A DNA stretch of 64,000 nt from Enhydrobacter aerosaccus (GCF_900167455.1 NZ_FUWJ01000006.1:1-64000), one strand, 5' to 3'. Counted from the first letter of the stretch, positions 1-12,719 are shown. Made by a program: numbers and translations. The notes: generated by a model from the sequence alone, not told the origin.

Positions 1-1
1 C

Positions 2-1192
<1,191 letters not shown>

Positions 1193-1220
1193 CTGAACCG
1201 GCGCGGCAAGCGAGAAGATC

Positions 1221-1535
1221 ATGGAAAGCACCAATATCCGCATCCGGCTCAAGGCCTTCGATCATCGCGTGCTCGACACGTCGACGAGCGAGATCGTCAG
1301 CACCGCGAAGCGGACGGGCGCACAGGTGCGGGGACCGATCCCCCTGCCGACGCGCATCGAGCGCTTCACGGTCAACCGTTCGCCGCACATCGACAAGAAG
1401 TCGCGTGAGCAGTTTGAAGTGCGCACGCACAAGCGCGTGCTCGATATCGTCGATCCGACGCCGCAGACGGTGGACGCGCTGATGAAGCTCGACCTCGCCT
1501 CCGGCGTGGACGTCGAGATCAAGCTCGGCGCCTAA
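1221..1535 (+). CDS. rpsJ: 30S ribosomal protein S10
   Basis: Small-subunit head protein that also serves as NusE in transcription antitermination. The 104-residue product starts [15 protein letters not shown] and carries the conserved [18 protein letters not shown] loop, normal for S10 (about 102-104 aa). A GAGAAG ribosome binding site lies 4 nt before the ATG. It heads the S10 operon part of the cluster, 24 bp before rplC and downstream of tuf; no strong promoter was recognised in the 28-bp tuf-rpsJ gap, so read-through from upstream is likely. Confidence 0.98.
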   Translation: MESTNIRIRLKAFDHRVLDTSTSEIVSTAKRTGAQVRGPIPLPTRIERFTVNRSPHIDKKSREQFEVRTHKRVLDIVDPTPQTVDALMKLDLASGVDVEIKLGA

Positions 1536-1559
1536 GGGATAGGGAAGAGGATCAGGACC

Positions 1560-2285
1560 ATGCGTTGCGGTCTCGTCGCCCAGAAGGTCGGCATGACCCG
1601 CGTCTTCAACGACGCCGGGGAACATGTGCCCGTCACCGTTCTGAAGGTGGATCAGCTGCAGGTTGTCGCTGTCCGCTCGGAAGAGAAGGACAAGTACACG
1701 GCCGTGCAGCTCGGCTACGGCAAGGCCAAGGTCAAGAACGTGACGCAGCCGATGCGCGGTCACTTCGCCAAGGCCAAGGTCGAGCCGAAGAAGAAGCTCG
1801 TCGAATTCCGCGTCGCCAAGGACGCGGTGCTCGAGGTGGGCGCGGAACTGGTGCCGAGCCACTTCGTTCCGGGCCAGTTCGTCGACGTGGTTGGAACCAC
1901 GATCGGCCGCGGCTTCACAGGCTCGATGGTGCGCTGGAACTTCGGCGGTCTCGAGGCCAGCCACGGCGTGTCGGTGTCGCATCGTAGCCACGGTTCGACT
2001 GGTAACCGCCAGGATCCCGGCCGCACCTTCCCCGGCAAGAAGATGGCCGGCCATTACGGCGCCGAGCGGGTGACCACGCAGAACCTCAAGGTCGTCGCCG
2101 CCGACGACGAGAAGGGTCTGCTCTTGGTTGCCGGCGCCGTCCCCGGCCCGGCTGGTGGCTACATCATCGTCAAGGACGCCTCCAAGCGCGCCCGTCCCAA
2201 GGATGCCCCATATCCGGCAGGCCTGCGCAAGGCTGCCGCTCCGGCATCCGAGGCGCCGGCAGCCGACGCGGCTCCGCAGGCTTAA
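1560..2285 (+). CDS. rplC: 50S ribosomal protein L3
   Basis: Early-assembly large-subunit protein near the peptidyl transferase centre. The 241-residue product begins [16 protein letters not shown] and contains the long loop with [21 protein letters not shown] residues (here [17 protein letters not shown]), where L3 is glutamine-methylated in other bacteria. The C-terminal 25 residues are an Ala/Pro-rich tail (about [14 protein letters not shown]) common in alphaproteobacterial L3. An AGAGG site precedes the ATG, and rplD follows after 10 bp. Confidence 0.97.
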   Translation: MRCGLVAQKVGMTRVFNDAGEHVPVTVLKVDQLQVVAVRSEEKDKYTAVQLGYGKAKVKNVTQPMRGHFAKAKVEPKKKLVEFRVAKDAVLEVGAELVPSHFVPGQFVDVVGTTIGRGFTGSMVRWNFGGLEASHGVSVSHRSHGSTGNRQDPGRTFPGKKMAGHYGAERVTTQNLKVVAADDEKGLLLVAGAVPGPAGGYIIVKDASKRARPKDAPYPAGLRKAAAPASEAPAADAAPQA

Positions 2286-2295
2286 GGATCAGGTC

Positions 2296-2916
2296 ATGAA
2301 GATCGCGGTCAAAACCATCGAGGGCGGCAGCGCCGGCGAAATCGATCTCGCCGACGCCGTGTTCGCCGCTCCTGTCCGACAGGACATCCTGCAGCGTTGC
2401 GTGGTGTGGCAGCTCGCCCGTCGGCAGCAGGGCACCCACAAGAGCAAGGGGCGCTCCGAAGTCACGGCGACGGCCAAGAAGATGTATGCCCAGAAGGGCA
2501 CCGGTCGCGCCCGCCACGGCAACGAGGCCGCTCCGCAGTTCCGCGGCGGCGGCAAGGCCTTCGGGCCGGTCGTGCGCAGCCATGCCAGCGACCTGCCGAA
2601 GAAGGTGCGCAAGCTCGCGCTACGGACGGCGCTGTCGGCCAAGGCGGCGGAAGGCAAGCTGATCGTCGTCGACAACGCCACGCTGGCGGAGCCCAAGACG
2701 GCCAAGCTCAAGGGGCACTTCGGCAAGCTCGGTGTCTCGAGCGTGCTGGTCATCGCCGGTGCCGAGGTCGACACCAACTTTGCCCGCGCGGCTGCCAACA
2801 TCGCTCATGTCGATGTGCTGCCGCAGCAGGGTGCGAACGTTTACGACATCCTGCGGCGCGACACGCTCGTGCTGACCAAGGATGCGGTCAAGCATCTCGA
2901 GGAGCGCCTGCAATGA
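2296..2916 (+). CDS. rplD: 50S ribosomal protein L4
   Basis: Large-subunit protein of the exit tunnel and, in E. coli, the feedback regulator of the S10 operon. The ATG at 2296 ([11 protein letters not shown]) gives 206 residues, the family length; the open frame extends further upstream inside rplC but lacks a sensible start. The tunnel-loop segment [15 protein letters not shown] is present near residues 60-75. The stop codon overlaps the rplW start as ATGA, which implies translational coupling. Confidence 0.96.
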   Translation: MKIAVKTIEGGSAGEIDLADAVFAAPVRQDILQRCVVWQLARRQQGTHKSKGRSEVTATAKKMYAQKGTGRARHGNEAAPQFRGGGKAFGPVVRSHASDLPKKVRKLALRTALSAKAAEGKLIVVDNATLAEPKTAKLKGHFGKLGVSSVLVIAGAEVDTNFARAAANIAHVDVLPQQGANVYDILRRDTLVLTKDAVKHLEERLQ

Positions 2917-3227
2917 GCGCCAAGATCAACCCGGTATCACGCGCGCGCATGTACGAAGTGATCCGCGCGCCGCTCATCACCGAGAAGACCACCAATGGTT
3001 CGGAGCACAACCAGGTGACCTTCCGGGTCGCGATGGACGCCACCAAGCCCGAGATCAAGCAGGCTGTCGAAGGCCTGTTCAAGGTCAAGGTGAAGGCCAT
3101 CAACACCGTCACGGTGAAGGGCAAGAGCAAGTTGTTCAAAGGCCGTCCGGGCCTGCGGAGCGATTGGAAGAAAGCCATCGTTTCTCTGGTCGAGGGTCAC
3201 AAGATCGACGTGACCACGGGCCTGTAG
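2913..3227 (+). CDS. rplW: 50S ribosomal protein L23
   Basis: Protein at the polypeptide exit, docking site for trigger factor and SRP. The start chosen is the ATG in the ATGA overlap with rplD ([25 protein letters not shown]), giving 104 residues; an internal ATG at 2949 would give the shorter form that matches many bacterial L23 proteins. The [10 protein letters not shown] and [13 protein letters not shown] segments are diagnostic. rplB follows after 16 bp with its own GGGAGAAGAGG site. Confidence 0.95.
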   Translation: MSAKINPVSRARMYEVIRAPLITEKTTNGSEHNQVTFRVAMDATKPEIKQAVEGLFKVKVKAINTVTVKGKSKLFKGRPGLRSDWKKAIVSLVEGHKIDVTTGL

Positions 3228-3243
3228 GACGGGAGAAGAGGCA

Positions 3244-4074
3244 ATGGCACTCAAGAGTTTCAAGCCGATCACGCCGTCGCTGCGGCAGCTGGTCATCGTC
3301 AGCCGGGAGGGCCTGTGGAAGGGCAAACCCGTCAAGGCGCTGACTCAGGGCAAGGCAGGGTCCGGCGGTCGTAACAACCACGGCCACATCACGGCGCACC
3401 ATCGCGGTGGCGGACACAAGCGCCGCCTGCGCATCGTCGATTTCAAGCGTCGGAAGTTCGATGTCGCGGCGACGGTCGAGCGTCTGGAGTACGACCCCAA
3501 TCGGTCGGCGTTCATCGCGCTCGTCAAGTACACCGACGGTGAGCTCGCCTATATCCTGGCGCCGCAGCGCCTGAAGGCCGGCGACCAGGTGATGTCGGGC
3601 GAGCGCGTCGACATCAAGCCCGGCAATGCCATGCCGCTTGCCAACATGCCGGTCGGAACGATCGTGCATAACGTCGAGCTGAAGCGCGGCCGAGGTGGGC
3701 AGATCGCCCGCTCGGCGGGCACCTATGCCCAGCTGGTCGGCAAGGATGCCGGCTACGCTCAGATCAAGTTGAACTCGGGTGAGCTGCGTCTGGTGCCGGG
3801 CGAGTGCCTGGCGACCGTCGGGGCGGTCAGCAATCCCGATAACCAGAACACGGTGGCCGGCAAGGCCGGTCGTCTGCGCTGGCTGGGTTTCCGCCCGGTC
3901 GTCCGCGGCGTGGCGATGAACCCGGTCGACCATCCGCACGGCGGTGGTGAAGGCAAGACCTCGGGCGGTCGCCATCCGGTGACGCCTTGGGGCAAGCCCA
4001 CCAAGGGCAAGAAGACTCGCAAGAACAAGGCGACGGACAAGTTCATCATCCGCCGCCGTCACGCGACGCGCTAG
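3244..4074 (+). CDS. rplB: 50S ribosomal protein L2
   Basis: Primary 23S rRNA-binding protein needed for subunit joining and peptidyl transfer. The 276-residue product starts [19 protein letters not shown] and contains [18 protein letters not shown] and, near the C terminus, the essential His in [15 protein letters not shown]. Length is normal for L2. A strong purine-rich site precedes the ATG. It sits between rplW and rpsS in standard S10-operon order. Confidence 0.98.
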   Translation: MALKSFKPITPSLRQLVIVSREGLWKGKPVKALTQGKAGSGGRNNHGHITAHHRGGGHKRRLRIVDFKRRKFDVAATVERLEYDPNRSAFIALVKYTDGELAYILAPQRLKAGDQVMSGERVDIKPGNAMPLANMPVGTIVHNVELKRGRGGQIARSAGTYAQLVGKDAGYAQIKLNSGELRLVPGECLATVGAVSNPDNQNTVAGKAGRLRWLGFRPVVRGVAMNPVDHPHGGGEGKTSGGRHPVTPWGKPTKGKKTRKNKATDKFIIRRRHATR

Positions 4075-4084
4075 GAGATAGGCA

Positions 4085-4363
4085 GTGGCACGTTCCGTAT
4101 GGAAAGGCCCCTTCGTTGAGGGCAGCCTGATCAAGAAGGCCGAAAAAGCGCGCCAGAGCGTGCGCAGCGAGGTGATCAAGACCTGGTCGCGTCGTTCCAC
4201 CATCCTGCCGCAGTTCGTCGGTCTGACGTTCGGCGTCTACAACGGCAAGAAGTTCATCCCGGTGAACGTCTCCGAGGAGATGGTCGGGCACAAGCTGGGC
4301 GAGTTCTCGCCGACCCGGACCTTCACCGGTCACGCGGGCGACAAGAAGGTCTCAAAGGAGTAA
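4085..4363 (+). CDS. rpsS: 30S ribosomal protein S19
   Basis: Small-subunit head protein that contacts S13 and the A-site region. The product is 92 residues, [20 protein letters not shown] to the C terminus, with the [18 protein letters not shown] motif. The start is GTG at 4085, supported by AGGAG at 4073-4077 seven bases upstream, so this is a non-AUG start in a highly expressed gene. It is followed by rplV after 6 bp. Confidence 0.97.
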   Translation: MARSVWKGPFVEGSLIKKAEKARQSVRSEVIKTWSRRSTILPQFVGLTFGVYNGKKFIPVNVSEEMVGHKLGEFSPTRTFTGHAGDKKVSKE

Positions 4364-4369
4364 GGCGCG

Positions 4370-4756
4370 ATGAGCAAACCATCCGCTCCCCGCCGTGAGG
4401 CGGACAACGAGGCCAAGGCCGTGCTGCGCACCGTTCGCGTCAGCCCGCGCAAGCTCGACCTCGTGGCTGCCACAATTCGCGGCAAGAAGGCCTCGTCGGC
4501 CGTCAACGAGCTGACCTTCTCCAAGAAGCGCATCGCGCAGGACGTGAAGAAGGCGCTGAACTCGGCCATCGCCAATGCCGAGAACAATCACAATCTCGAC
4601 GTCGACCGCTTGATCGTGGCCGAGGCGTCGGTGGGCAAGGGCCTCGTCATGAAGCGTTTCCAGACCCGCGGCCGTGGCCGCGCGGCCGGGATCAAGAAGC
4701 CGTTCAGCCACCTCACGATCGTGGTGCGCGAGCGGCCCGAGGCGGAGGACAAGTAA
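4370..4756 (+). CDS. rplV: 50S ribosomal protein L22
   Basis: Exit-tunnel protein; its beta-hairpin lines the tunnel and is the site of macrolide-resistance changes in other bacteria. The 128-residue product contains [18 protein letters not shown], the [14 protein letters not shown] helix and the hairpin [21 protein letters not shown]. The N terminus [17 protein letters not shown] is slightly longer than in E. coli. Its TAA shares one base with the rpsC ATG (TAATG), indicating coupled translation. Confidence 0.97.
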   Translation: MSKPSAPRREADNEAKAVLRTVRVSPRKLDLVAATIRGKKASSAVNELTFSKKRIAQDVKKALNSAIANAENNHNLDVDRLIVAEASVGKGLVMKRFQTRGRGRAAGIKKPFSHLTIVVRERPEAEDK

Positions 4757-5475
4757 TGGGTCAGAAGGTCAATCCGATCGGCCTGCGTCTCGGGATCAAC
4801 CGGACCTGGGACTCGCGCTGGTACGCCGAAGGCGGCGAATACTCGACGATGCTCCACGAGGACATCAACATCCGCAAGGTGCTGCGCGAGCGGCTGGCCC
4901 AGGCGGGTGTCGCCAAGATCGTCATCGAGCGTCCGGCCAAGCGCGCCCGTGTCACGATTCACACTGCCCGTCCGGGCGTCGTGATCGGCAAGAAGGGCGC
5001 TGACATCGAGAAGCTGCGCGGCGATCTCGCCAAGATGACCAAGGGCGAAGTGGCCCTCAACATCGTCGAGATCCGCAAGCCCGAGATCGATGCGACGTTG
5101 ATCGCCGAGAACATCGCCCAGCAGCTCGAGCGCCGCGTGGCGTTCCGGCGGGCGATGAAGCGGGCGGTGCAGTCGGCCATGCGCCTGGGCGCGCAGGGCA
5201 TCCGCATCAACTGCTCGGGCCGTCTGGGTGGCGCCGAAATCGCCCGCATGGAGTGGTACCGTGAAGGTCGCGTGCCGCTGCATACGCTGCGTGCCGACAT
5301 CGACTACGGCACCGCGACCGCCTTCACTACCTTCGGAACCTGCGGCGTGAAGGTGTGGGTGTTCAAGGGTGAGATCATGGCGCACGACCCGATGGCGCAC
5401 GACAAGCGCGCGGAAGAAGCCGCGCCGCAACGGACGCCGGCGCGAATCGATCGCCCCGAGCAGAGGGACGCGTAA
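4756..5475 (+). CDS. rpsC: 30S ribosomal protein S3
   Basis: Protein at the mRNA entry site. The 239-residue product begins [20 protein letters not shown], contains the KH type-2 signature [17 protein letters not shown] near residues 75-91 and the C-terminal domain with [20 protein letters not shown]. The last 25 residues form an acidic/basic tail typical of alphaproteobacterial S3. One-base overlap with rplV upstream; rplP follows after 6 bp. Confidence 0.98.
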   Translation: MGQKVNPIGLRLGINRTWDSRWYAEGGEYSTMLHEDINIRKVLRERLAQAGVAKIVIERPAKRARVTIHTARPGVVIGKKGADIEKLRGDLAKMTKGEVALNIVEIRKPEIDATLIAENIAQQLERRVAFRRAMKRAVQSAMRLGAQGIRINCSGRLGGAEIARMEWYREGRVPLHTLRADIDYGTATAFTTFGTCGVKVWVFKGEIMAHDPMAHDKRAEEAAPQRTPARIDRPEQRDA

Positions 5476-5481
5476 GGCATC

Positions 5482-5901
5482 ATGCTGCAACCGAAGCGCA
5501 CCAAGTACCGCAAGGCCTTCAAGGGCCGCATCCATGGCGCTGCCAAGGGCGGTTTCAACCTCGACTTCGGCTCGTTCGGGCTGAAGGCGATGGAGCCGGA
5601 TCGCCTGACCGCGCGCCAGATCGAGGCCGCCCGCCGCGCCATCACGCGTCACATGAAGCGTGCCGGCCGCGTGTGGATCCGGGTGTTCCCGGACGTGCCC
5701 GTGTCGAAGAAGCCGGCTGAAGTCCGCATGGGCTCCGGCAAGGGCGCACCCGAGTTCTGGGCCGCGCGCGTGAAGCCTGGCCGCGTCCTGTTCGAACTGG
5801 ACGGCGTGCCTGTGACGGTCGCCAAGGAAGCCCTGGCGCTCGCTGCTGCCAAGCTGCCGATCAAGACGCGGTTCGTCAGCCGCGTCGGCGCCGAGGGTTG
5901 A
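5482..5901 (+). CDS. rplP: 50S ribosomal protein L16
   Basis: Protein near the A-site and 5S rRNA of the large subunit. The 139-residue product starts [19 protein letters not shown] and holds the typical [21 protein letters not shown] and [18 protein letters not shown] segments. Length is normal. It lies between rpsC and rpmC. Confidence 0.98.
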   Translation: MLQPKRTKYRKAFKGRIHGAAKGGFNLDFGSFGLKAMEPDRLTARQIEAARRAITRHMKRAGRVWIRVFPDVPVSKKPAEVRMGSGKGAPEFWAARVKPGRVLFELDGVPVTVAKEALALAAAKLPIKTRFVSRVGAEG

Positions 5902-5912
5902 GGGAGAAAGCC

Positions 5913-6104
5913 ATGAAGGCCACCGATCTGCGTCCCAAGACCGTTGATCAGCTCAAGGAAGAGCTGGGTAACCTGCGCAAGGAAGCGTTCAACCTGCGCT
6001 TCCAGAAGGCGGGTGGCCAGCTCGGCAAGACCGGCCGCGTGCGCCAGGTCCGCCGCGACATCGCCCGCATCAAGACGGTGCTGGGCGAGAAGTCCGCGGG
6101 TTAA
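5913..6104 (+). CDS. rpmC: 50S ribosomal protein L29
   Basis: Small alpha-helical protein beside the exit tunnel. The ATG at 5913 gives 63 residues ([19 protein letters not shown]). An in-frame TTG at 5898 inside the end of rplP would add five residues but has no ribosome binding site, whereas GGGAGA lies 6 nt before 5913. The [17 protein letters not shown] helix is characteristic. rpsQ follows after 10 bp. Confidence 0.96.
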   Translation: MKATDLRPKTVDQLKEELGNLRKEAFNLRFQKAGGQLGKTGRVRQVRRDIARIKTVLGEKSAG

Positions 6105-6114
6105 GGAGTCGTAA

Positions 6115-6363
6115 ATGCCGAAGCGAATTCTCGAAGGCGTCGTCGTCAGCGACAAGATGGACAAGACCATCGTCGTGAAGGTCGAGCGGCGCGTTCAGCA
6201 TCCGATCTACAAGAAGTTCATCCGCCGGTCGAAGAAGTACCACGCGCATGACGAGACCAATGCCTTCAAGGGCAAGGTTGGCGAAAGCGTGCGTATTCGC
6301 GAGTGCCGGCCGCTGTCCAAGACCAAGAGCTGGGAAGTTCTGGTCGAAGGCGCGAAGGCTTAA
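6115..6363 (+). CDS. rpsQ: 30S ribosomal protein S17
   Basis: Small OB-fold protein that binds 16S rRNA early in assembly. The 82-residue product starts [21 protein letters not shown] and contains [21 protein letters not shown] and [13 protein letters not shown], the standard S17 signature. AAGGAG lies just upstream of the ATG. Last gene of the S10 operon segment; rplN follows 18 bp later. Confidence 0.97.
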   Translation: MPKRILEGVVVSDKMDKTIVVKVERRVQHPIYKKFIRRSKKYHAHDETNAFKGKVGESVRIRECRPLSKTKSWEVLVEGAKA

Positions 6364-6381
6364 AGCCGAGGGCAGGCAGAC

Positions 6382-6750
6382 ATGATCCAGATGCGTACCA
6401 ATCTCGAGGTCGCCGACAATTCCGGCGCCCGGCGAGTCCAGTGCATCAAGGTGCTGGGCGGCTCGCGCCGCAAATATGCCAGCGTCGGCGATGTCATCGT
6501 GGTGTCGGTGAAGGACGCCATTCCACGCGGTCGCGTGAAGAAGGGCGAGGTTCATCGCGCGGTGGTGGTGCGGACGTCGTTCGCGCTGCGGCGCGCCGAC
6601 GGCAGCGCCATCCGCTTCGATCGCAACGCCGCCGTGCTGATCAGCAAGCAGGACGAGCCGATCGGGACCCGTATCTTCGGACCGGTCACGCGCGAACTGC
6701 GGGCCAAGAAGTTCATGAAGATCATCTCGCTCGCCCCGGAGGTGCTCTGA
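6382..6750 (+). CDS. rplN: 50S ribosomal protein L14
   Basis: Large-subunit protein at the subunit interface. The 122-residue product ([20 protein letters not shown]) contains [24 protein letters not shown] and [25 protein letters not shown], matching L14 along its whole length. First gene of the spc segment, with only 18 bp after rpsQ, so the S10 and spc genes appear to be one transcription unit here. rplX follows after 4 bp. Confidence 0.98.
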   Translation: MIQMRTNLEVADNSGARRVQCIKVLGGSRRKYASVGDVIVVSVKDAIPRGRVKKGEVHRAVVVRTSFALRRADGSAIRFDRNAAVLISKQDEPIGTRIFGPVTRELRAKKFMKIISLAPEVL

Positions 6751-6754
6751 GGCC

Positions 6755-7078
6755 ATGACTAACAAGCTCAAGATCCGCAAGGGCGACCGGGTGAAGGTCA
6801 TCACCGGCCGCAGCAAGGGCAAGATTGGCGACGTGCTGCGCGTGCTTCCAGCCGAACAGCGTGTCGTGGTGTCTGGCGTGAACGTCATCAAGCGCCATAC
6901 CAAGCCGGGCCGCACCGACGCCGGTGGCATCATCGAACGCGAGGCCGCGATCCACGTCTCGAACGTGGCCCTGCTGGATCCCAAGTCCGACAAGCCGACC
7001 AAGGTCGGCTTCAAGTTCCTCGAAGACGGCCGGAAAGTGCGCATTGCGCGCGCCTCCGGTGAAACAATCGACCGCTAG
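6755..7078 (+). CDS. rplX: 50S ribosomal protein L24
   Basis: Assembly-initiator protein near the tunnel exit. The 107-residue product begins [25 protein letters not shown], the KOW-motif start of L24, and has the typical [12 protein letters not shown] and [14 protein letters not shown] segments. Four bases separate it from the rplN stop and 11 from rplE. Confidence 0.97.
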   Translation: MTNKLKIRKGDRVKVITGRSKGKIGDVLRVLPAEQRVVVSGVNVIKRHTKPGRTDAGGIIEREAAIHVSNVALLDPKSDKPTKVGFKFLEDGRKVRIARASGETIDR

Positions 7079-7089
7079 GAGAACGGGCC

Positions 7090-7632
7090 ATGCCCGCGCG
7101 ACTGCAAGAACACTACTCGAAGACCGTTCGAGAGGCGCTGATCAAGGAGTTCTCCTACAAGAACCCCTTGGAAGTGCCGAAGCTCGAGAAGATCGTGATC
7201 AACATGGGTGTCGGCGAGGCGGTCAATGACCGCAAGGCCGTCGATGGCGCCGTGGCCGACCTGACGGCGATTACCGGCCAGAAGCCGGTGATCACCAAGT
7301 CGCGCAAGTCGATCGCGACCTTCAAGCTGCGCGAGGGCATGGCGATCGGCGCCAAGGTCACCCTGCGGCGGGATCGCATGTACGAGTTCATCGACCGACT
7401 GGTGAACATCGCTCTGCCGCGCGTCCGCGACTTCCGCGGCCTCAACGGCAGGTCTTTCGATGGCAATGGCAACTACGCCATGGGCCTGAAGGAGCAGATC
7501 GTGTTCCCGGAAATCGACTACGACAAGGTCGACCAGGTGCGCGGCATGGACATCATCATCTGCACGTCGGCGAAGACGGACGCGGAAGCCAAGGCGCTTC
7601 TCCGCGGCTTCGACTTCCCGTTCGTGAACTGA
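7090..7632 (+). CDS. rplE: 50S ribosomal protein L5
   Basis: 5S rRNA-binding protein of the central protuberance. The 180-residue product has [19 protein letters not shown], the [21 protein letters not shown] segment and the C-terminal [19 protein letters not shown] motif. An AGGAGAAC site precedes the ATG. Normal length and position in the spc segment. Confidence 0.98.
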   Translation: MPARLQEHYSKTVREALIKEFSYKNPLEVPKLEKIVINMGVGEAVNDRKAVDGAVADLTAITGQKPVITKSRKSIATFKLREGMAIGAKVTLRRDRMYEFIDRLVNIALPRVRDFRGLNGRSFDGNGNYAMGLKEQIVFPEIDYDKVDQVRGMDIIICTSAKTDAEAKALLRGFDFPFVN

Positions 7633-7646
7633 GGCCGGAGACAGAC

Positions 7647-7952
7647 ATGGCCAAGACGAGTTCAGTCGAGAAGAACAAGCGGCGCACCAAGATGGCGAAG
7701 CAGTACGCTGCCAAGCGCGCCAAGCTGAAGGCGATGGCGGTGGACAACACGCTGACGCCGGAAGAGCGCTTCGGAGCGCGGCTCAAGCTTGCCGAGCTGC
7801 CGCGCAACTCTTCTCCGACGCGCATCCGCAATCGATGCGAACTTACGGGGCGTCCACGCGCCGTATATCGCAAATTCAAGCTGTCGCGCCTGGCGCTGCG
7901 TCAGCTGGCCTCGCTGGGCGCACTGCCCGGCGTGGTGAAGTCGAGCTGGTAA
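7647..7952 (+). CDS. rpsN: 30S ribosomal protein S14 (zinc-free type)
   Basis: Late-assembly protein of the 30S head. The product is 101 residues, [19 protein letters not shown], with the [21 protein letters not shown] motif. The four-Cys zinc ribbon of the short S14 form is absent (only one Cys in RNRCELTGR), so this is the longer zinc-independent type usual in proteobacteria. Preceded by GGCCGGAGAC and 14 bp after rplE. Confidence 0.97.
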   Translation: MAKTSSVEKNKRRTKMAKQYAAKRAKLKAMAVDNTLTPEERFGARLKLAELPRNSSPTRIRNRCELTGRPRAVYRKFKLSRLALRQLASLGALPGVVKSSW

Positions 7953-7968
7953 CCGGGGACCGTAGACC

Positions 7969-8367
7969 ATGGCGATAACAGATCCCGTCGGTGATTTGCT
8001 GACCCGCATCCGCAACGGCCAGGCCGCGCGCCTTGACAGCGTGACCGTGCCGGCCTCGCGCATGCGGTCGAGTGTTCTCGATGTGCTCCAGCGTGAAGGT
8101 TACATCCGCGGCTGGTTCGAGGAAGAGATGCGTCCGGGAATCAAGGAGATCCGGATCGAGCTCAAGTATGACAACGGCCGTCCGGTCATCAAGGACATCC
8201 GCCGCGTGTCGACCCCGGGCCGTCGCGTCTATTCGAAGATCCGCGAGTTGCCGCGCCATTTCAACGGTCTCGGCATCTCGATCCTGTCCACGCCGCGCGG
8301 CGTCATGTCCGACGCCGAGGCGCGCGCCGCCAATGTCGGTGGCGAAGTTCTCTGCAAGGTGTTCTGA
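7969..8367 (+). CDS. rpsH: 30S ribosomal protein S8
   Basis: Central-domain 16S rRNA-binding protein and, in E. coli, the translational repressor of the spc operon. The 132-residue product starts MAITDPVGDLLTRIRNGQ and ends with STPRGVMSDAEARAANVGGEVLCKVF, the conserved S8 C terminus. Sixteen bases after rpsN and 2 bp before rplF. Confidence 0.97.
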   Translation: MAITDPVGDLLTRIRNGQAARLDSVTVPASRMRSSVLDVLQREGYIRGWFEEEMRPGIKEIRIELKYDNGRPVIKDIRRVSTPGRRVYSKIRELPRHFNGLGISILSTPRGVMSDAEARAANVGGEVLCKVF

Positions 8368-8369
8368 CC

Positions 8370-8903
8370 ATGTCGCGCGTCGGCAAGAATCCCGTTCCCA
8401 TTCCAAGCGGCGTCACCGTCGATCTCCAGGGCCAGGCCCTGAAGGTCAAGGGCAAGCGCGGCGAGCTGTCGCTCGTGGTGCATGACGACGTCGAGGTGAC
8501 CAAGACCGCCGAGGGCCTGTCCTTCAAGCCGCGCGGCGAGAGCCGCCGCGCCCGCATGCAGTGGGGCACCGCCCGCAATCTCGCCCGCAACATGGTGCGC
8601 GGCGTGTCGGACGGCTTCACCATCAACCTCGAGATCAACGGCGTCGGCTATCGCGCCCAGGCGGATGCCAAGAACCTGAAGCTGCAGCTCGGGTTCAGCC
8701 ACGACGTCGAGGTTCCCATTCCGGCCGGTATCCAGATCAAGGCGGTGAAGCCGACCGAGATCGAAATCACCGGCTCGGATCGTCAGAAGGTCGGTCAGCT
8801 GGCGGCGGAGATTCGCAGCCTGCGTCCGCCCGAGCCCTACAAGGGCAAGGGCATCAAGTACTCGACCGAGACGATCCGGCGCAAAGAAGGCAAGAAGAAG
8901 TAA
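8370..8903 (+). CDS. rplF: 50S ribosomal protein L6
   Basis: Protein near the GTPase-associated centre. The 177-residue product ([20 protein letters not shown]) has two related beta domains and the C-terminal signature [32 protein letters not shown] end (key residues [10 protein letters not shown]). It begins 2 bp after rpsH, so coupled translation is likely. Normal length. Confidence 0.98.
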   Translation: MSRVGKNPVPIPSGVTVDLQGQALKVKGKRGELSLVVHDDVEVTKTAEGLSFKPRGESRRARMQWGTARNLARNMVRGVSDGFTINLEINGVGYRAQADAKNLKLQLGFSHDVEVPIPAGIQIKAVKPTEIEITGSDRQKVGQLAAEIRSLRPPEPYKGKGIKYSTETIRRKEGKKK

Positions 8904-8914
8904 GGCGATCCATC

Positions 8915-9277
8915 ATGGCCGATACCAAAGCTCTCTTCGCCCGTCGCCAGCGGCGCACGCGTCACGCGTTGCGCCAGGCCGCCGGCGGGCGCCCGCGGTT
9001 GAGCGTGTTCCGCTCGGGCAAGCACATCTACGCGCAGGTCATCGACGATCGGAAGGGCGCGACGCTTGCCGCCGCCTCGTCCCTGGACGAGGGCCTGAAG
9101 GGCAAGATCAAGACCGGTGCCGACAAGGCGGCCGCTGCCGAGGTCGGCAAGCTGATCGCCGAGCGCGCCATCGCGGCCGGCGTCAAGGAAGTCGTGTTCG
9201 ACCGCGGCGGATACATGTTTCACGGCCGCGTCGCTGCGCTGGCCAATGCCGCCCGCGAGGGCGGTCTGTCGTTCTGA
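8915..9277 (+). CDS. rplR: 50S ribosomal protein L18
   Basis: 5S rRNA-binding protein. The start taken is ATG at 8915 ([19 protein letters not shown]), giving 120 residues, the family length; the open frame runs further upstream through rplF in another frame and is not coding there. Diagnostic segments are [20 protein letters not shown] and the C-terminal [24 protein letters not shown]. Confidence 0.97.
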   Translation: MADTKALFARRQRRTRHALRQAAGGRPRLSVFRSGKHIYAQVIDDRKGATLAAASSLDEGLKGKIKTGADKAAAAEVGKLIAERAIAAGVKEVVFDRGGYMFHGRVAALANAAREGGLSF

Positions 9278-9292
9278 TCGGGAGTTAGCACA

Positions 9293-9889
9293 ATGGCTCG
9301 TTCACCCGGTGGTTCCGGCCGTCCCCCGCGCGAGCGCGAACGGGGCCGCGATCGCGACCGCGACGAGGAAAATGAACTGACCGACAAGCTGGTCACCATC
9401 AATCGCGTGGCCAAGGTCGTGAAGGGCGGTCGCCGCTTCGCGTTCGCCGCCATCGTGGTGGTGGGCGACCAGCGCGGCCGCGTCGGTCATGGCGCCGGCA
9501 AGGCGCGCGAAGTGCCGGAAGCGATCCGCAAGGCGACGGAAGCCGCCAAGCGCGCGCTGATCCGGGTGCCGCTACGCGACGGTCGCACGCTGCATCATGA
9601 TGTGCGCGGCCGTTTCGGCGCGGGCAAGGTGACGCTGCGGGCAGCTCCGGCCGGTACTGGCATCATCGCCGGCGGTCCGATGCGCGCCATCTTCGAGACG
9701 CTGGGCATCAAGGACATCGTCGCCAAGTCGGTCGGCACGTCCAACCCGCACAACATGATCAAGGCGACCTTCGCCGCACTGGTTCAGCTCAACTCGCCGC
9801 GCATGGTGGCGAACCGCCGCGGCAAGAAGGTGGGCGAGCTGCTGGGCCGTCGCGATGGCGAGCAGCCGGCTGAAGCGACCGCCGCCTGA
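9293..9889 (+). CDS. rpsE: 30S ribosomal protein S5
   Basis: Protein at the mRNA channel that affects decoding accuracy. The 198-residue product has a long charged N terminus ([16 protein letters not shown]) of about 25 residues ahead of the RNA-binding S5 domain ([21 protein letters not shown]) and the C-terminal domain with [17 protein letters not shown]. The Arg/Glu-rich extension is a variable feature of alphaproteobacterial S5. GGGAG precedes the ATG. Confidence 0.97.
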   Translation: MARSPGGSGRPPRERERGRDRDRDEENELTDKLVTINRVAKVVKGGRRFAFAAIVVVGDQRGRVGHGAGKAREVPEAIRKATEAAKRALIRVPLRDGRTLHHDVRGRFGAGKVTLRAAPAGTGIIAGGPMRAIFETLGIKDIVAKSVGTSNPHNMIKATFAALVQLNSPRMVANRRGKKVGELLGRRDGEQPAEATAA

Positions 9890-9900
9890 GGAGTATGACC

Positions 9901-10095
9901 ATGTCCGACGGCAAGAAGATCAAGGTGACCCAGACCGGCAGCCATATCGGCCGCACGGACGATCAGCGCGCGACGCTGATCGGGCTGGGACTGAACAAGC
10001 GTCACCGCAGCAACGTCCTCGAGGACACGCCTTCGGTACGCGGCATGATCAACAAGGTGCGCCATCTGGTGCATGTCGAAGAGGAAGCGCGCTGA
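9901..10095 (+). CDS. rpmD: 50S ribosomal protein L30
   Basis: Small large-subunit protein. Two in-frame ATGs lie six bases apart (9895 and 9901). GAGGAG at 9888-9893 leaves one base before the first but seven before the second, so 9901 ([18 protein letters not shown]) is preferred, giving 64 residues. [20 protein letters not shown] and MINKVRHLV are typical of L30. Confidence 0.95.
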   Translation: MSDGKKIKVTQTGSHIGRTDDQRATLIGLGLNKRHRSNVLEDTPSVRGMINKVRHLVHVEEEAR

Positions 10096-10126
10096 GCCGA
10101 GGAGCTCCGGCGCGGAGGGCAAGAAC

Positions 10127-10606
10127 ATGAAGCTGAACGAGATCGCCGACAACGAAGGCGCCCGCAAGGGCCGCATGCGGGTGGGCCGGGGTATCGGCTC
10201 GGGCAAGGGCAAGACCGCCGGTCGCGGCGTCAAGGGCCAGAAGTCCCGTACCGGCGTCGCCATCAAGGGCTTCGAAGGCGGTCAGATGCCGCTGCATCGT
10301 CGCATCCCCAAGCGCGGGTTCCGTCCGCCGCACCAGAAGGTGTGGCAGGTGGTGAACCTCGGCGCGCTGCAGAAGGCGATCGACGACAAGAAATTGGACG
10401 CCGGTCAGGTGATCGACGCCGCCGCCATGCAGGCCGCCGGCCTGTTCAAGACCGTCGGCGACGGCGTCCGGCTGCTGGGCAAGGGCGACATCACGTCCAA
10501 GATCGAAGTGAAGGTCGCAGGCGCCTCGGCGTCGGCGATCGCCGCGGTCGAAAAGGCCGGCGGCAAGGTCGAACTGCCGCCGAAGCCTGTCGCCGAGGCG
10601 GCCTAA
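10127..10606 (+). CDS. rplO: 50S ribosomal protein L15
   Basis: Late-assembly large-subunit protein. The ATG at 10127 ([22 protein letters not shown]) follows a GGAGGGC site at 10113-10119 and gives 159 residues. [22 protein letters not shown] and the [18 protein letters not shown] segment identify it. A longer upstream frame has no plausible start. The 67-bp gap to secY contains a small GGGGAG/CTCCCC hairpin (10623-10643). Confidence 0.96.
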   Translation: MKLNEIADNEGARKGRMRVGRGIGSGKGKTAGRGVKGQKSRTGVAIKGFEGGQMPLHRRIPKRGFRPPHQKVWQVVNLGALQKAIDDKKLDAGQVIDAAAMQAAGLFKTVGDGVRLLGKGDITSKIEVKVAGASASAIAAVEKAGGKVELPPKPVAEAA

Positions 10607-10673
10607 GCCCGACGGTGTATCGGGGGAGGTGCGAAATCTCCCCGCTAACGTCGTCGTACACGCGTGAGGGTCC

Positions 10674-12020
<1,347 letters not shown>

Positions 12021-12025
12021 AGGCG

Positions 12026-12676
12026 ATGAATATCATTCTTCTCGGACCGCCGGGTGCCGGCAAGGGCACCCAGGCACAGCGGCTCCAGGGCGATCTCGGT
12101 ATGGTGCAGCTCTCGACGGGGGACATGCTGCGCGCTGCGGTCGCGTCGGGCAGCGAGCTCGGCAAGAAGGCCAAGGACATCATGGACAAGGGCCAGCTGG
12201 TGCCCGACGAGGTGATGGTCGGCCTGATCGAGGATCGCATCGAGAAGCCGGACTGCGCCAAGGGCTTCATCCTGGACGGCTTCCCGCGCACGGAAGCCCA
12301 GGCCGAGGCTCTGGACAAGATGTTGGCGAAGTCGGGCAAGACGCTCGACCGCGTCATCGAGATGGAAGTGGACGAAAAGGCGCTGACCGAACGCGTGGTC
12401 GGCCGATTTACCTGCGCCAAGTGCGGCGCGGGTTATCATGACAAGTTCAAGCGGCCGAAGGTCGACAGTATCTGCGACGTCTGCGGGTCGAAGGAGTTCA
12501 CCCGCCGCAAGGACGATAATGCAGAGACCATGAAGACCCGGATGGCCGCCTACCGGGCTCAGACGGAGCCCCTGTTGCCCTACTACAGCACCCGGAAGGT
12601 GCTGCGGAAGGTCGATGGGATGGCGTCCATGGATGAGGTGTACCGTCAGATCCGCGCCGTATTGGCGGGGGCTTGA
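12026..12676 (+). CDS. adk: Adenylate kinase (zinc-type lid)
   Basis: Interconverts ATP, ADP and AMP in the cytoplasm. The 216-residue product has the P-loop GPPGAGKGT at 7-15, the AMP-binding region [10 protein letters not shown] and [10 protein letters not shown], and a long LID domain. The LID carries four cysteines (C130, C133, C150, C153 as CAKC and CDVC), which in other adenylate kinases bind structural zinc; E. coli Adk lacks them. It follows secY by 5 bp. Beyond its stop comes a 121-bp gap with a promoter for rpsM. Confidence 0.97.
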   Translation: MNIILLGPPGAGKGTQAQRLQGDLGMVQLSTGDMLRAAVASGSELGKKAKDIMDKGQLVPDEVMVGLIEDRIEKPDCAKGFILDGFPRTEAQAEALDKMLAKSGKTLDRVIEMEVDEKALTERVVGRFTCAKCGAGYHDKFKRPKVDSICDVCGSKEFTRRKDDNAETMKTRMAAYRAQTEPLLPYYSTRKVLRKVDGMASMDEVYRQIRAVLAGA

Positions 12677-12691
12677 CAAGTTGAAGGTCCG

Positions 12692-12719
12692 TTGACTCAG
12701 GGGCGCCGATACATATAAT
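12692..12719 (+). promoter_or_regulatory. Sigma-70-type promoter before rpsM
   Basis: TTGACT at 12692-12697 and TATAAT at 12714-12719 are separated by 16 bp, five of six and six of six matches to the housekeeping consensus. It lies in the adk-rpsM gap and would start transcription about 70 bp before the rpsM start codon, giving the rpsM-rpsK-rpoA-rplQ genes a second input besides read-through from upstream. Confidence 0.75.
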
